Assembly: GCF_007992095.1 (NCBI RefSeq)
Contig: NZ_BJZP01000005.1
Location: forward strand, 186,001-250,000
DNA length: 64,000 nucleotides
Origin: Paenirhizobium naphthalenivorans
Lineage (GTDB): Bacteria; Pseudomonadota; Alphaproteobacteria; Rhizobiales; Rhizobiaceae
Direction: 5' to 3'
Below are positions 1 through 9,010 of the stretch, piece after piece. The position numbers and the translations under genes are program-made. The notes beneath the pieces were generated by a model. The model saw only the letters and a list, made by a program, of their open reading frames with translations, was not told where the DNA came from and made no database searches. Position 1 is the first letter of the stretch. Each line of letters starts with the position of its first letter.

Positions 1-882
1 AACATGATCCTCGATCACCGCCGCAACCGTGCCCATGCGCTCAAGCGCCTTGACGCGGCTCTGGGCCTGCTTTGCCTTTGTGGCCTTGGCCTTGAAGCGG
101 TCGATGAAGCTCTGCAAATGCTTGCGGGCCGCGTCATTCTTGGCCTTGGACTTCATCTGCAGTTCGTCGTTCTCGGCCTTCTGGCGCTCGAACTGGTCAT
201 AGCCGCCGCGATAGAAGGTCAGCTTTTTCTGATCGAGATGGACAATGGCGTTGACGGCATTGTTCAGCAGGTCACGGTCATGGCTGATGATGATGACAGT
301 GTGCGGATAGCGGCGAATATAGTCTTCCAGCCACAGCGTACCTTCAAGGTCGAGATAGTTGGTCGGCTCGTCCAGGAGCAGCAAATCAGGCTCGGCAAAC
401 AGCACGGCCGCCAGCGCCACGCGCATGCGCCATCCGCCGGAAAAGGCAGAGGCCGGGCGAAGCTGGGCTTCCTGATTGAAACCAAGGCCGGCCAGAATAC
501 TGGAGGCGCGGGCTTCCGCCGAATGGGCATCGATATCGACGAGCCGCATCTGAATATCGGCAATCCGGTGGGGATCGGTGGCCGTTTCCGCTTCAGCCAT
601 CAGGGCTGTACGTTCCTTGTCTGCGGCCAGCACGATCGAAATCAGGCTGTCTTCGGTGCCAGGGGCTTCCTGCGCCACCTGCCCAAGCTTGGCGTTCTTG
701 GGAATGGAGACCGAGCCGGACTCGGGGCTGAGATCGCCGGTGATGACCTTGAACAGGGTCGATTTGCCCGCACCATTGCGGCCCACAAGTCCGGCTTTCG
801 TGCCAGTAGGCAACGAAATCGTGGCGTGGTCGATGAGAAGGCGGCCGGCAATGCGGGCGGAAACGTCGTTAATTGAGATCAT
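1..882 (-). CDS. ABC-F family ATPase, YheS-like (3' part beyond window)
   Basis: The N-terminal 294 residues of a soluble tandem-ATPase ABC-F protein are visible; the rest lies left of the window. ABC-F proteins act on ribosomes rather than in transport. Seen: Walker A GRNGAGKST (residues 34-42), ABC signature FSGGWRMR (about 147-154), Walker B LLLLDEPTN (about 167-175), then a charged interdomain linker with KATKAKQ and ALERM near residues 270-290. The signature and linker wording resemble E. coli YheS more than EttA or Uup. The start is the ATG at 882, which begins directly with the beta-strand before Walker A. Family is certain; the subfamily is an inference from motif resemblance. No membrane segments are seen, and no neighbour informs its role. 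Confidence 0.9.
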   Translation of the reverse strand, partial: MISINDVSARIAGRLLIDHATISLPTGTKAGLVGRNGAGKSTLFKVITGDLSPESGSVSIPKNAKLGQVAQEAPGTEDSLISIVLAADKERTALMAEAETATDPHRIADIQMRLVDIDAHSAEARASSILAGLGFNQEAQLRPASAFSGGWRMRVALAAVLFAEPDLLLLDEPTNYLDLEGTLWLEDYIRRYPHTVIIISHDRDLLNNAVNAIVHLDQKKLTFYRGGYDQFERQKAENDELQMKSKAKNDAARKHLQSFIDRFKAKATKAKQAQSRVKALERMGTVAAVIEDHV

Positions 883-1004
883 GACTGGCGTTTTGGCCGA
901 ACTGTCAGGCAAAGGCAAGCGGTCGCCGGGAAGGCAGTCGCCAGGAAAGAGGGAGCCGGTCTTATGGTTGCTTCACGGCAACAGCCCCGACAGCCGGCCT
1001 TCCG

Positions 1005-2102
1005 TCAGGCGACGTGCCATCCAGCAGTTCGGCCGGTAGGTCCCGGGTAGACCGCGATCGGCTGGCGGGGATTGGCGCGGGCGGCGTGGAGCGCCGCTTC
1101 GGCATGGGCAAGCAGTTGCATGGGAGCCTCCGCCGTATGGCTGAGGGCAATCCCGACCGAAAGACCGAGCCCGCCCTTGTGCGCGCCTTGCTCCGCAGCG
1201 AAAACGAGGCTGTTCTCGATCGCGGCATGCAGGCGCCCGGCGATGGCGTGGGCGTCTTCAGCCGTGACGTCTGAGAACAGGAAGGCGAAGTCGTCGCCGT
1301 CGATGCGCGCCAGGAAGTCATTCTTCTTGATTGTCTTGCGGAAGATCGCGGCCATGCGCTTCAGCAGCCGGTTGGCCGCATCCTCGCCGAATTGGTGGTT
1401 GATCGAGCGGAAGTCGTCGACATCAACGATGATCAGCGCCGTCGCTGGCGTGGTGCCGTCTTCGGCAAACAGCCCTTCGAGCCGGTTCATGAAGGCGAGG
1501 CGATTAGGCAGACCGGTCAGGCCGTCCTTGTTCATCATGGCCTTGGCTGCCTCGGCTGCGCGGTTTGCCGCCTCGATCTGCTGCAGGCCGTTCTTCAGCT
1601 TCAGGGCCAGGTCCGTTTCCGCCTCGAGCAGGTCTGCTGCTGAAGCTCCCAGGAAGTCGAGTTCGGCCAGCAGGTCGCCGATGCCGCGTGTCTCGTCCTC
1701 GCGGATCGACCGGGTGATGGTTTCCAGGGCTCGCGCAAAGGTTTGCTTGTGCAGGATGCCCAGCCCCACGTGTTCGCCCAGCTTGCCGAGCAGGGCGACG
1801 CTTTCGGATTGCATCCGTTCCTCGGCAAGTCCGCAGTGGCTGGCAAGACGGTGCTTCAGCCCGAGCTGGTCGAGGGCGTGCTGCGTGGCGCGCTGCCCAA
1901 GGGCGCCAAGGTCGCGGGCCAGCCCGGCATTGTGACCGGTGATTGCCTCGTGAACGAGATGATAGTTGCGCGGCAGCCCGGCGATGCCATGCTTAGCCAT
2001 GAAGCCCGCAACCTTCTGCAGTGCGTCCGCCCCCGATGCCGGCTTGTGGCTGGTCTGATGCGGGTGAGCTTTCTGATGCGCGATGCTGACGTCCTGCTGC
2101 AT
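1005..2102 (-). CDS. GGDEF-domain protein with degenerate active-site motif
   Basis: 365 residues. Residues 1-185 are mostly helical and unrecognised. A short coiled-coil-like stretch precedes a C-terminal GGDEF domain that begins at DGLTGLPNR. The canonical GGDEF motif reads DGDDF (residues 268-272): the first Gly is Asp and the Glu is Asp. The usual upstream inhibitory RxxD site reads KKND. GGDEF domains make cyclic di-GMP from two GTP; with these changes activity is uncertain and the protein may be a GTP-binding or effector relic. The ATG at 2102 is chosen because a GGGGAAGA ribosome site lies just upstream; a longer frame to 2210 has a low-complexity, unlikely leader. No transmembrane segment is seen, so it is probably cytosolic. 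Confidence 0.85.
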   Translation of the reverse strand: MQQDVSIAHQKAHPHQTSHKPASGADALQKVAGFMAKHGIAGLPRNYHLVHEAITGHNAGLARDLGALGQRATQHALDQLGLKHRLASHCGLAEERMQSESVALLGKLGEHVGLGILHKQTFARALETITRSIREDETRGIGDLLAELDFLGASAADLLEAETDLALKLKNGLQQIEAANRAAEAAKAMMNKDGLTGLPNRLAFMNRLEGLFAEDGTTPATALIIVDVDDFRSINHQFGEDAANRLLKRMAAIFRKTIKKNDFLARIDGDDFAFLFSDVTAEDAHAIAGRLHAAIENSLVFAAEQGAHKGGLGLSVGIALSHTAEAPMQLLAHAEAALHAARANPRQPIAVYPGPTGRTAGWHVA

Positions 2103-2379
2103 GTTCTTCCCCTTAGGCCCTGAGGTTCCGGCTTTTCGGGCGATCGTGCCGTTGAATCTTCTGGATTCCGTTAAGCCGGCAACCGATGGCTGGGCACTGA
2201 TCCGCAACATTGCAGTCTGGGTTAATTTTCGCTTGAGTTCCTGCTGCTGAACGTGGTGGTTCGGGCGCGCCCGATCGCACCGGGCGATTTGCCCGGATCT
2301 CGACCACTTATTCCGACGGACCTACTCTTGCCGGTGACCGTCGCTCCGATCTTTCCATGTCAGTCCTTGCGCAACGCCG

Positions 2380-2889
2380 TCACAGCCACTGCTGCCCCTC
2401 TTGGCGGAGGAAGTAGATGAGGTCGAGTGTGAGGGACGGCTTGCCGAGCGCGGTGAGGGTGGCATGTGCCTGGCCGCGATGATGGGTCTGGTGGTTGAAG
2501 CAATGCACAAGCGCCGGCCCGAGCTTGTGGGCGATTACCGTGGGATTGGTGATCGGCGTATAGCTGAAGGGAGCGGCGACCCGCTCTTCCGTCAGTGTCG
2601 CGCACCAGTCGATGATGCGGCGATCCTCATCCTGACGCGCTGCCGTAAGGTCTGCCAACGCCGCAAACGGTTTTTCGTCAAGCGCGCAAGGGCTGGGGCC
2701 TTCGCCCGTGAAGCGGCGTAACCAGATACGGTCGGCGACCAGCAGATGGGTGAGGGTGAGGAACAGGGAGCCGAAGAAAGCGCCGCGATCGGCATTCAAT
2801 TCCTCCGGCGTCAGTTGTTGCGCGGCGGCATAGAGGCGGTGGTTGGCCCACTCATTGTAGGCGGCAAGCATCTGAAGGTTTTGCAGCAT
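2380..2889 (-). CDS. DinB-family protein
   Basis: 169 residues with the four-helix DinB/YfiT layout. The N-terminal YNEWANHRLY helix comes first. A middle helix holds THLLVADRIWL, and a C-terminal HQTHHRGQ helix supplies the other histidines of the usual metal-binding triad. These proteins are metal-dependent thiol-transferase-like enzymes of mostly unknown substrate. The start at 2889 has AGGAG seven bases upstream; the frame runs on to 2922 without a better site. It stands alone, divergent from the GST-like gene at 3038. Family assignment is secure; the specific function is unknown. Confidence 0.85.
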   Translation of the reverse strand: MLQNLQMLAAYNEWANHRLYAAAQQLTPEELNADRGAFFGSLFLTLTHLLVADRIWLRRFTGEGPSPCALDEKPFAALADLTAARQDEDRRIIDWCATLTEERVAAPFSYTPITNPTVIAHKLGPALVHCFNHQTHHRGQAHATLTALGKPSLTLDLIYFLRQEGQQWL

Positions 2890-3037
2890 TTCGGGTCTCC
2901 TTATCGAGTGGGCAAAGCGCAAGCCTATGGCAGAAATGATGCAGAGGGATTGATATGATCAATGAAATATCTTGATTTGATCGCGAGTGCCTGCCGCCCC
3001 ACATTGGCCGTCCCCTTCAGCCTTCCGGAGAAACCTC

Positions 3038-3721
3038 ATGTCCATCACCCTCTACTCCCTGTGCGGTAGCGATCGCGACCGTCCCTTTTCTCCGCATTGC
3101 TGGAAGGTGGTCATGGCGCTCAAGCATAAGGGGCTTTCCTATGTCGAGCAGCCGATGCCCTTCACCGCGATCAGCGAGATTGAGGGTGGAGTGTCGAAGA
3201 CCGTGCCGATCCTGCGCGATGGCGATCGGTTGATCGCCGACAGTTTTGCCATTGCCCTCTACCTGGAGGAAACCTACCCGACCCGCCCGTCGCTGTTTGC
3301 TGGCGAGGGCGGCAAGGCGCTTTCTCGCTTCGTCGAGGGGTATTCGCAGACCACCATTCACCCGGCGGCCACGCGGATCGCCATCAAGCAGATCCATGAC
3401 ATGCTGGACCCCGAGGATCAGGTCTATTTCCGCGAGAGCCGGAAAGAACGGCTTGGCAAGACCGTCGAGGAGGTGGCGGCTGGCCGCGATGCGGAGATCG
3501 AAGCCTTCCCGGAAACACTGAAGCCTCTACGTCACATGCTCAGCCATCAGCCCTTCATCGGTGGCGCGGCGCCCTTGTTTGCCGACTTCATCGTCTTTGG
3601 CGCGCTGCAATGGCTGAGGATTGTCAGCGGCTCTATTCATCTGCCGGCCGGAGACCCGGTTGGCGAATGGTTCGAGCGCTGCCTCGACCTCTATGATGGG
3701 GAGGCGCGGCGGGTCGCCTGA
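3038..3721 (+). CDS. glutathione S-transferase family protein (LigE/beta-etherase-like N-domain)
   Basis: 227 residues. The N-terminal thioredoxin-fold domain starts SITLYSLCGSD and contains PFSPHCWKVVMALKHKGL, the active-site wording typical of GSTs related to bacterial beta-etherases. KTVPILRDGD and DSFAIALYLEETYP are the glutathione-binding strand-turn elements. The C-terminal all-helical domain follows, with GAAPLFADFIVFGALQW near residue 190. Such enzymes conjugate or cleave substrates with glutathione; the substrate is not predictable here. The ATG at 3038 is chosen because the fold starts there and GGAG lies upstream; the longer frame from 2987 adds only a Pro-rich leader. It may be mono-cistronic. 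Confidence 0.8.
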   Translation: MSITLYSLCGSDRDRPFSPHCWKVVMALKHKGLSYVEQPMPFTAISEIEGGVSKTVPILRDGDRLIADSFAIALYLEETYPTRPSLFAGEGGKALSRFVEGYSQTTIHPAATRIAIKQIHDMLDPEDQVYFRESRKERLGKTVEEVAAGRDAEIEAFPETLKPLRHMLSHQPFIGGAAPLFADFIVFGALQWLRIVSGSIHLPAGDPVGEWFERCLDLYDGEARRVA

Positions 3722-3827
3722 TGTCCTTGTGTGACGTGAGCGTGAAATTCGTCCATCCCCCTTGTTTTCAGGGCCTGACACGGCTAGAAACCGCCCACTT
3801 TCCCCTTAAGACAAAAGGACTAGACCG

Positions 3828-4250
<423 letters not shown>

Positions 4251-4293
4251 ATGAAGCCTTGAGCCGCACCTCCTGCGGCGTCGATGTATAGCG

Positions 4294-4322
4294 AAAAGCC
4301 GGGGTCTAAGATCCCGGCTTTT
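4294..4322. terminator. bidirectional terminator between ndk and moaE
   Basis: A 10-bp perfect stem, AAAAGCCGGG with CCCGGCTTTT, encloses a 9-base loop. It is A-rich on one side and T-rich on the other, so it can end transcription from both convergent genes. Confidence 0.85.
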
Positions 4323-4340
4323 CTGTTCCTGTTGGTCTGA

Positions 4341-4805
4341 TCAGCGCCACTTGTCACGGGCGTGGTCGTCGGCATCCTTGGCCGAGACCCAGTCGCCAGC
4401 CGTCCCATCCTTGCGGTGTTCCTTCTTCCAGAAGGGAGCCGAGGTCTTCAGGTAGTCCATCATGAAATTGGCGCCGTCGAAGGCCGCCTGGCGGTGCGGG
4501 GCGGTGGCGATGACAAGTACGATCTGCTCGCCGGGCGCGATCTTGCCGAAGCGGTGGATGGCCGTGAGGCCGAGCAGGTCGAAGCGGGCGATCGCTTGCT
4601 CTCCGATGCGGCGGATCTCCGCCTCTGCCATGCCGGGATAATGCTCGAGCTCGAGCGCCGAAAGCGTGCCCGCCTCGTCGCGGCAAAGGCCGACGAAGGA
4701 GACGACTGCACCGATGTCGGCGCGGCCGTCTGTAAGCGCGCGGCTTTCGGTCGAAAGGTCGAAGTCCTGATGTTGGACGCGAATGGTGGGGGCAGGGCAG
4801 GTCAT
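4341..4805 (-). CDS. moaE: molybdopterin synthase catalytic subunit MoaE
   Basis: 154 residues. MoaE carries out the two-step insertion of dithiolene sulfur into precursor Z, taking sulfur from thiocarboxylated MoaD. Seen: AVVSFVGLCRDE, the HRFGKIAPGE strand, ATAPHRQAAF, and the catalytic lysine region DYLKTSAPFWKKE (Lys120, Lys127). It lies downstream of pgsA and moaD on the same strand, 94 bases after moaD. A complete MoaD-MoaE pair is consistent with the molybdopterin oxidoreductase encoded at 13.5 kb. Confidence 0.96.
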   Translation of the reverse strand: MTCPAPTIRVQHQDFDLSTESRALTDGRADIGAVVSFVGLCRDEAGTLSALELEHYPGMAEAEIRRIGEQAIARFDLLGLTAIHRFGKIAPGEQIVLVIATAPHRQAAFDGANFMMDYLKTSAPFWKKEHRKDGTAGDWVSAKDADDHARDKWR

Positions 4806-4899
4806 CGATTTGTCCTCAGCAACGTCTTCCGACCCGTCGCATGGCCTTCGTGCCTGCGATCATTTCACGAGGTGATGGCACTCTCTTCGCAAGAGTGTC

Positions 4900-5154
4900 T
4901 TACCCGCCCGTCATCGGCGGGAAAAGGCCGATTTCGCCAGCGCCGGTGAGCGGTTCGTCGTGCTCGACATGCTCCTGGTTCACGGCAACCCGGATCGCCT
5001 GGGGAAACTGTAGCGCGTTCTCGTATTCCTCGCCGAGCGTGGTCAGATAGGCAATCAGATCGCCGGCCGTCTTGACGTGGGCGGGAAGTTCAAGCTCTTC
5101 CTCGCCCTTGCCGATCCGTTCGCGCACCCAGGCGAAATAGACGAGCTTGACCAT
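4900..5154 (-). CDS. moaD: molybdopterin synthase sulfur-carrier subunit MoaD
   Basis: 84 residues with a ubiquitin-like beta-grasp fold. It ends in the essential Gly-Gly (FPPMTGG), whose last carboxylate becomes the thiocarboxylate sulfur donor for MoaE. The start VKLVYFAWVRERIG is typical. Its ATG begins one base after the pgsA stop codon, implying translational coupling; moaE follows after 94 bases. Confidence 0.95.
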   Translation of the reverse strand: MVKLVYFAWVRERIGKGEEELELPAHVKTAGDLIAYLTTLGEEYENALQFPQAIRVAVNQEHVEHDEPLTGAGEIGLFPPMTGG

Positions 5155-5155
5155 A

Positions 5156-5737
5156 TCAATCGACCATGTGCTTCAGGCCGGCACGGAAATAGTCGTAGCC
5201 GGTGTAGATGGTCAGAAGTGCTGCGATCCACAAAAGGCCAATACCGATCTCAGTCGTAAAAGGCAGGACCTTGTCACCGGCGGGACCCGCGAGCAGGAAG
5301 GCAAGTGCGAACATCTGCGCGGTGGTCTTCCACTTGGCGATCTGGGTGACGGGAACGCTGACCTTCAGGGCCGCAAGATATTCGCGCAGGCCGGAGACCA
5401 GGATCTCGCGGCAAAGGATGGTGATTGCGGCCCAGAGCGACCAGCCGGCAATCGTTCCGTCGGCCGCCATCAGCAACAGGACCGAAGCAACCAGCAGCTT
5501 GTCGGCGATCGGATCGAGCATCTTGCCGATATTCGAGGTCTGGTTCCAGATCCGGGCGAGATAGCCGTCGAGATAGTCGGTGATCGACGCGACGACGAAG
5601 ATGCCAAGTCCGGTCCAGCGGGCGAATTCCGAACTCTGCAATCGCCCCTCGACAAAGAAGCACAGGACGATCAGCGGCACGGCAACAATGCGGGCATAGG
5701 TCAGGAGATTTGGAATGTTGTAAGCGCGCGAAGCCAT
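5156..5737 (-). CDS. pgsA: CDP-diacylglycerol--glycerol-3-phosphate 3-phosphatidyltransferase
   Basis: 193 residues, integral inner-membrane enzyme committing CDP-diacylglycerol to phosphatidylglycerol synthesis. The CDP-alcohol phosphotransferase motif D-x2-DG-x2-AR-x8-G-x3-D-x3-D is complete: Asp54, Asp57-Gly58, Ala61-Arg62, Gly71, Asp75 and Asp79. Four to five hydrophobic segments surround it, starting NIPNLLTYARIVAVPLIV. It is first of a pgsA-moaD-moaE run and lies 118 bases downstream of uvrC, an arrangement common in rhizobia. Confidence 0.96.
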   Translation of the reverse strand: MASRAYNIPNLLTYARIVAVPLIVLCFFVEGRLQSSEFARWTGLGIFVVASITDYLDGYLARIWNQTSNIGKMLDPIADKLLVASVLLLMAADGTIAGWSLWAAITILCREILVSGLREYLAALKVSVPVTQIAKWKTTAQMFALAFLLAGPAGDKVLPFTTEIGIGLLWIAALLTIYTGYDYFRAGLKHMVD

Positions 5738-5855
5738 GATGCCCTGTCTGTCGGATGATTTTCGAGTGTAGATGACGGTTTACCGACGCGACCGTCAACA
5801 CAAGATTTCTTAATTGTCAGTAAGGTGTGGAGACAAGAATGCGTTCCCCCTGACG

Positions 5856-7883
5856 TCAATCTGCGGCGCTTTCGTGAAAGTGATTGTAAATAAGCCTTGC
5901 GACAGCCTCGGAGATTCCCTCTACCGCGGTCAAGTCGGATACCGCTGCGCGAGAGACGGCCTTTGCCGTGCCGAAATGCTGAAGCAATGCCCGTTTGCGG
6001 GTTGGGCCAATGCCGGCGATTTCGTCGAGCGGGTTCTTTACCAGCTCTTTCTTGCGCCGTGCCCGGTGCGAACCGATAGCGAAGCGATGGGCCTCGTCGC
6101 GCAGGCGCTGGATGAAGTAGAGCACAGGATCGCGCGGCGGCAGTGTGAAATCGGGGCGTCCAAGCGCGAAGAAGCGCTCGCGCCCGGCGTCGCGGTCGAC
6201 GCCCTTGGCGACCCCGATCGCGATGACACAGTCGGCAATGCCGAGTTCATCGAGAATGGCGCGCACCGCCGTCATCTGGCCCTGGCCACCGTCGATCAGG
6301 ATCACATCCGGCCAGGCAGGGAAGGTGGTGTCGGCCGAATCGTCCGACGCTGTGCTGCGATCGGGCTTTCCCTCTTCCTTGAGAAGGCGCGAGAAACGGC
6401 GGGTCATCACCTCGCGCATCATGCCGAAATCGTCGCCGGGTGTGATGTCGGTCGAACGGATGTTGAACTTGCGATACTGGCCTTTCACGAACCCCTCGGG
6501 TCCGGCGACCACCATGCCGCCGACCGCATTGGTGCCCATGATGTGCGAGTTGTCGTAGATCTCGATGCGGCGCGGCACGTAGGGGAGGCCGAAGGTCTCG
6601 GCAAAGCCTTGCAGCAAGCGCGCTTGCGAGGCGGTCTCTGCCAGCTTGCGGCCGTGGGCCTCGCGCGCATTGGCGGCGACATGGTCGACGACGTCCTTCT
6701 TGTCGCCGCGCTGCGGTACGAGCACCTGCACCTTGTAGCCGGCCCGCTCGGTCAGCGCCGTGGCGAGCAGGTCCTGCTCCTCGATCGTCTCGGACAGGAG
6801 GATCTGCTTCGGGGGGGGCTTGTCATCATAAAACTGCGCGAGGAAGGTATTGAGTACTTCCGGCGGCGTCATCTGCGGGTCGGCCTTGGGGAAATAGGCC
6901 TGGTTGCCCCAGTTCTGTCCTGCACGGAAGAAGAACACCTGGATGCAGGTGAGGCCGCCCTCGTGATGGATGGCAAAGACATCCGCCTCCTCGACGTTCG
7001 CCGGATTGATGCCCTGGTGGCTCTGCACATGACTCAAGCCCGCGAGACGGTCGCGGAACACTGCGGCGCGCTCGAAATCCAGGTTCTCCGCCGCTTCGTT
7101 CATAGCCTCGGCGATCGAGGCTTTGACGTTCTGGCTCTTGCCGGACAGAAAATCCTTGGCCTCGCGCACCAGCACGGCATAGTCGGCGTCGGAGATCTCG
7201 TGCGTGCAGGGCGCGGAACAACGCTTGATCTGATGGAGGAGGCAGGGGCGGGTACGGCTCTCGAACACGCTATCGGTGCAGGTGCGAAGCAGGAAGGCCC
7301 GCTGTAGCGAGTTGATCGTGCGTCCGACGGCGCTCGCCGAGGCGAAGGGGCCGAAATAGTCGCCCTTGCGGCCGCGCGCGCCGCGATGCTTGTAGATCGC
7401 CGGCGCCCGGCTGTCGCCGGTGATCAGGATATAGGGAAAGCTCTTGTCGTCGCGCAGCAGCACGTTGAAGCGCGGCCGCAGGCGCTTGATGAGATTGGCT
7501 TCGAGCAGCAGCGCCTCGACCTCGGTGCGGGTCGTGACGAATTCCATATTCGCCGTCTCTCGCACCATTCGCGTCAGGCGGTTGGAGTGTAGCCGCCCCT
7601 GGGCATAGTTTGTCACGCGCTTCTTCAGGCTGCGCGCCTTGCCGACATAGAGCACCTCGCCGTCGGCATTCAGCATGCGGTAGACGCCGGGACTGTTCGG
7701 CAACTGCTTGACGAATTCGCCAATCAGTTCGGCGCCGGTCAGGCCCGTTTCGTTAAGATTGGTGACGCTCCAGTCGACCGCGGCGACCGAGCGCTGCGTG
7801 TCGGAAGCGGGCGCGATGTCATCGTCCTCTTCTTCCGTGCCGTCATAGAGAATGCCGCCATCCGGCAGCTTTCCTCCAGTCAT
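5856..7883 (-). CDS. uvrC: excinuclease ABC subunit C
   Basis: 675 residues. UvrC makes both incisions flanking a UvrB-bound lesion in nucleotide excision repair. Domains in order: an acidic N-terminal extension of about 50 residues, GIY-YIG nuclease (GVYRM at 66-70, [13 protein letters not shown] at 78-90), Cys-rich segment, UVR helix-loop (about residues 230-265), the RNase H-like C-terminal nuclease ([21 protein letters not shown]), and terminal helix-hairpin-helix repeats ([18 protein letters not shown]). The ATG overlaps the stop of the upstream SDR gene (ATGA), so the two are probably cotranscribed. Confidence 0.98.
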   Translation of the reverse strand: MTGGKLPDGGILYDGTEEEDDDIAPASDTQRSVAAVDWSVTNLNETGLTGAELIGEFVKQLPNSPGVYRMLNADGEVLYVGKARSLKKRVTNYAQGRLHSNRLTRMVRETANMEFVTTRTEVEALLLEANLIKRLRPRFNVLLRDDKSFPYILITGDSRAPAIYKHRGARGRKGDYFGPFASASAVGRTINSLQRAFLLRTCTDSVFESRTRPCLLHQIKRCSAPCTHEISDADYAVLVREAKDFLSGKSQNVKASIAEAMNEAAENLDFERAAVFRDRLAGLSHVQSHQGINPANVEEADVFAIHHEGGLTCIQVFFFRAGQNWGNQAYFPKADPQMTPPEVLNTFLAQFYDDKPPPKQILLSETIEEQDLLATALTERAGYKVQVLVPQRGDKKDVVDHVAANAREAHGRKLAETASQARLLQGFAETFGLPYVPRRIEIYDNSHIMGTNAVGGMVVAGPEGFVKGQYRKFNIRSTDITPGDDFGMMREVMTRRFSRLLKEEGKPDRSTASDDSADTTFPAWPDVILIDGGQGQMTAVRAILDELGIADCVIAIGVAKGVDRDAGRERFFALGRPDFTLPPRDPVLYFIQRLRDEAHRFAIGSHRARRKKELVKNPLDEIAGIGPTRKRALLQHFGTAKAVSRAAVSDLTAVEGISEAVARLIYNHFHESAAD

Positions 7884-8647
7884 TCATTGATCTCCATTGC
7901 ACCCGGCAGACGCCAGGCAAGATGCTGCCCACCATCGAGGGCAATCATTTGGCCGGTGATCGACGGTGTGTCAAAAAGAAAGCGGATCGTTCTGCCGAAT
8001 TCCTCGAGCCTGGGTCCGCGACCAAGCGGCAGGGCGTCGATCTGCGCGTGAAAATCCTCTTCCGTCTGTCGGGTGCTCTTCAGCGTTGGGCCGGGGCCTA
8101 TGCCGTTGACGCGCACCCGTGGGGCGAAGGCCTGCGCCATCGTATGTGTGGCCGCAAGCAGTGTCGCCTTCGACAGGCCATAGGAGAAGAAGCGCGGCGT
8201 CGGTGCCAGAACGCGCTGGTCGATGATGTTGACGATCAGTCCGTTCCCATCCTCCGGCAATTGTCGCAACAGGCTTGACGCGAGGATTGCCGGGGCCCGG
8301 ACGTGCAGGTCGAAATGCTGGTCGAAGATCTCGGCGTCAAAAACCTCGGCGCTGTCGTCCAGGAAGATGGAGGCATTGTTGACCAGAACGCCGATCGGGC
8401 CGAGTGCGTCGGTCGCCGCCGCCATGAGGCCGGCCGTTGCCTGCCCGTCGCGAAGGTTGGCTTGCAAGGCGACGGCGCGGCCTCCGAACGCTCCGATCTC
8501 GTCGACAAGCGCTGCGGCCTGTGCAAGCGAGTGATTGGCGTGGACGGCTACGGCGAAGCCATGATGTGCCAAGTCGAGAGCGATGGCTCGCCCAAGTCTC
8601 GCGGCCGATCCGGTGATGAGGGCTACCTTAGGAATGTTGTCGTTCAT
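7880..8647 (-). CDS. SDR oxidoreductase with pteridine-reductase-type active site
   Basis: 255 residues. Short-chain dehydrogenase fold: TGSAARLG cofactor loop (12-19), VNNAS (89-93) and the catalytic Tyr156-x3-Lys160. The residue 13 before the Tyr is Asp143 instead of the usual Ser. Asp at this place, plus an Arg in the dinucleotide loop (ARLGR), is the signature of pteridine reductases (PTR1, FolM). NADPH-dependent reduction of dihydropterins or dihydromonapterin is therefore a reasonable guess, not proven. It overlaps uvrC by 4 bases and precedes the pgsA-moaD-moaE run. A leader of about 360 bp with no other gene separates it from the divergent outer-membrane protein gene. Confidence 0.8.
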   Translation of the reverse strand: MNDNIPKVALITGSAARLGRAIALDLAHHGFAVAVHANHSLAQAAALVDEIGAFGGRAVALQANLRDGQATAGLMAAATDALGPIGVLVNNASIFLDDSAEVFDAEIFDQHFDLHVRAPAILASSLLRQLPEDGNGLIVNIIDQRVLAPTPRFFSYGLSKATLLAATHTMAQAFAPRVRVNGIGPGPTLKSTRQTEEDFHAQIDALPLGRGPRLEEFGRTIRFLFDTPSITGQMIALDGGQHLAWRLPGAMEINE

Positions 8648-9010
8648 AGCAATCCGGCTTGGTCTTCTGTGGTTGTGCTTGGCATATAGGGTGCGGTGGC
8701 ACGGTTTGCATAGGTATGCGTTAATTCTCTTCTTTGTGTCTTCGGGCGGTATGTTGGCTTTGATTTGAGTTTAACTTTGAAATTTCTATGTATAAATTTG
8801 TTTACACACTGTTATGGTTAATGAATTTCCTGTTGCTTTAAAGCAACATCCAATTCTTGTCACTCCGATGACACAATCAATTCACATTTCGGCTCTTTCA
8901 AGTCCGCAATTGACGTCCATCTTCAGCTCGGAACGGGCAGGGAATTACATCGATCGTTCGAGCCGCCGCTGTTTAGATTTGACGCGGCTCTGAACTGAAA
9001 GGAGACAAGT
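8648..9010. other. AT-rich divergent intergenic region
   Basis: 363 bp with no supportable ORF. The part from about 8700 to 8900 is far richer in A and T than anything nearby and contains T-A-rich tracts such as those preferred by MucR/Ros or H-NS-like silencers (inference). It holds an 18-bp perfect palindrome (8831-8848) and a TGTCA-N6-TGACA inverted repeat (8858-8873). A strong AAAGGAG ribosome site lies at its right end for the outer-membrane protein gene. I could not assign a confident -35/-10 pair. Confidence 0.6.
8831..8848. promoter_or_regulatory. 18-bp perfect palindrome, candidate operator
   Basis: TGTTGCTTTAAAGCAACA is a perfect inverted repeat without spacer, 162 bp before the start of the outer-membrane barrel gene and about 183 bp before the divergent SDR gene. 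The symmetry and the AT-rich centre fit a homodimeric regulator binding site; the regulator is unknown. It is not followed by a T run, so it is not a simple terminator. Confidence 0.45.

Noticed and set aside
5814..7307. Long plus-strand open frame opposite uvrC
   Set aside because: Entirely antisense to a clear uvrC gene; a high-GC shadow with no recognisable domain.
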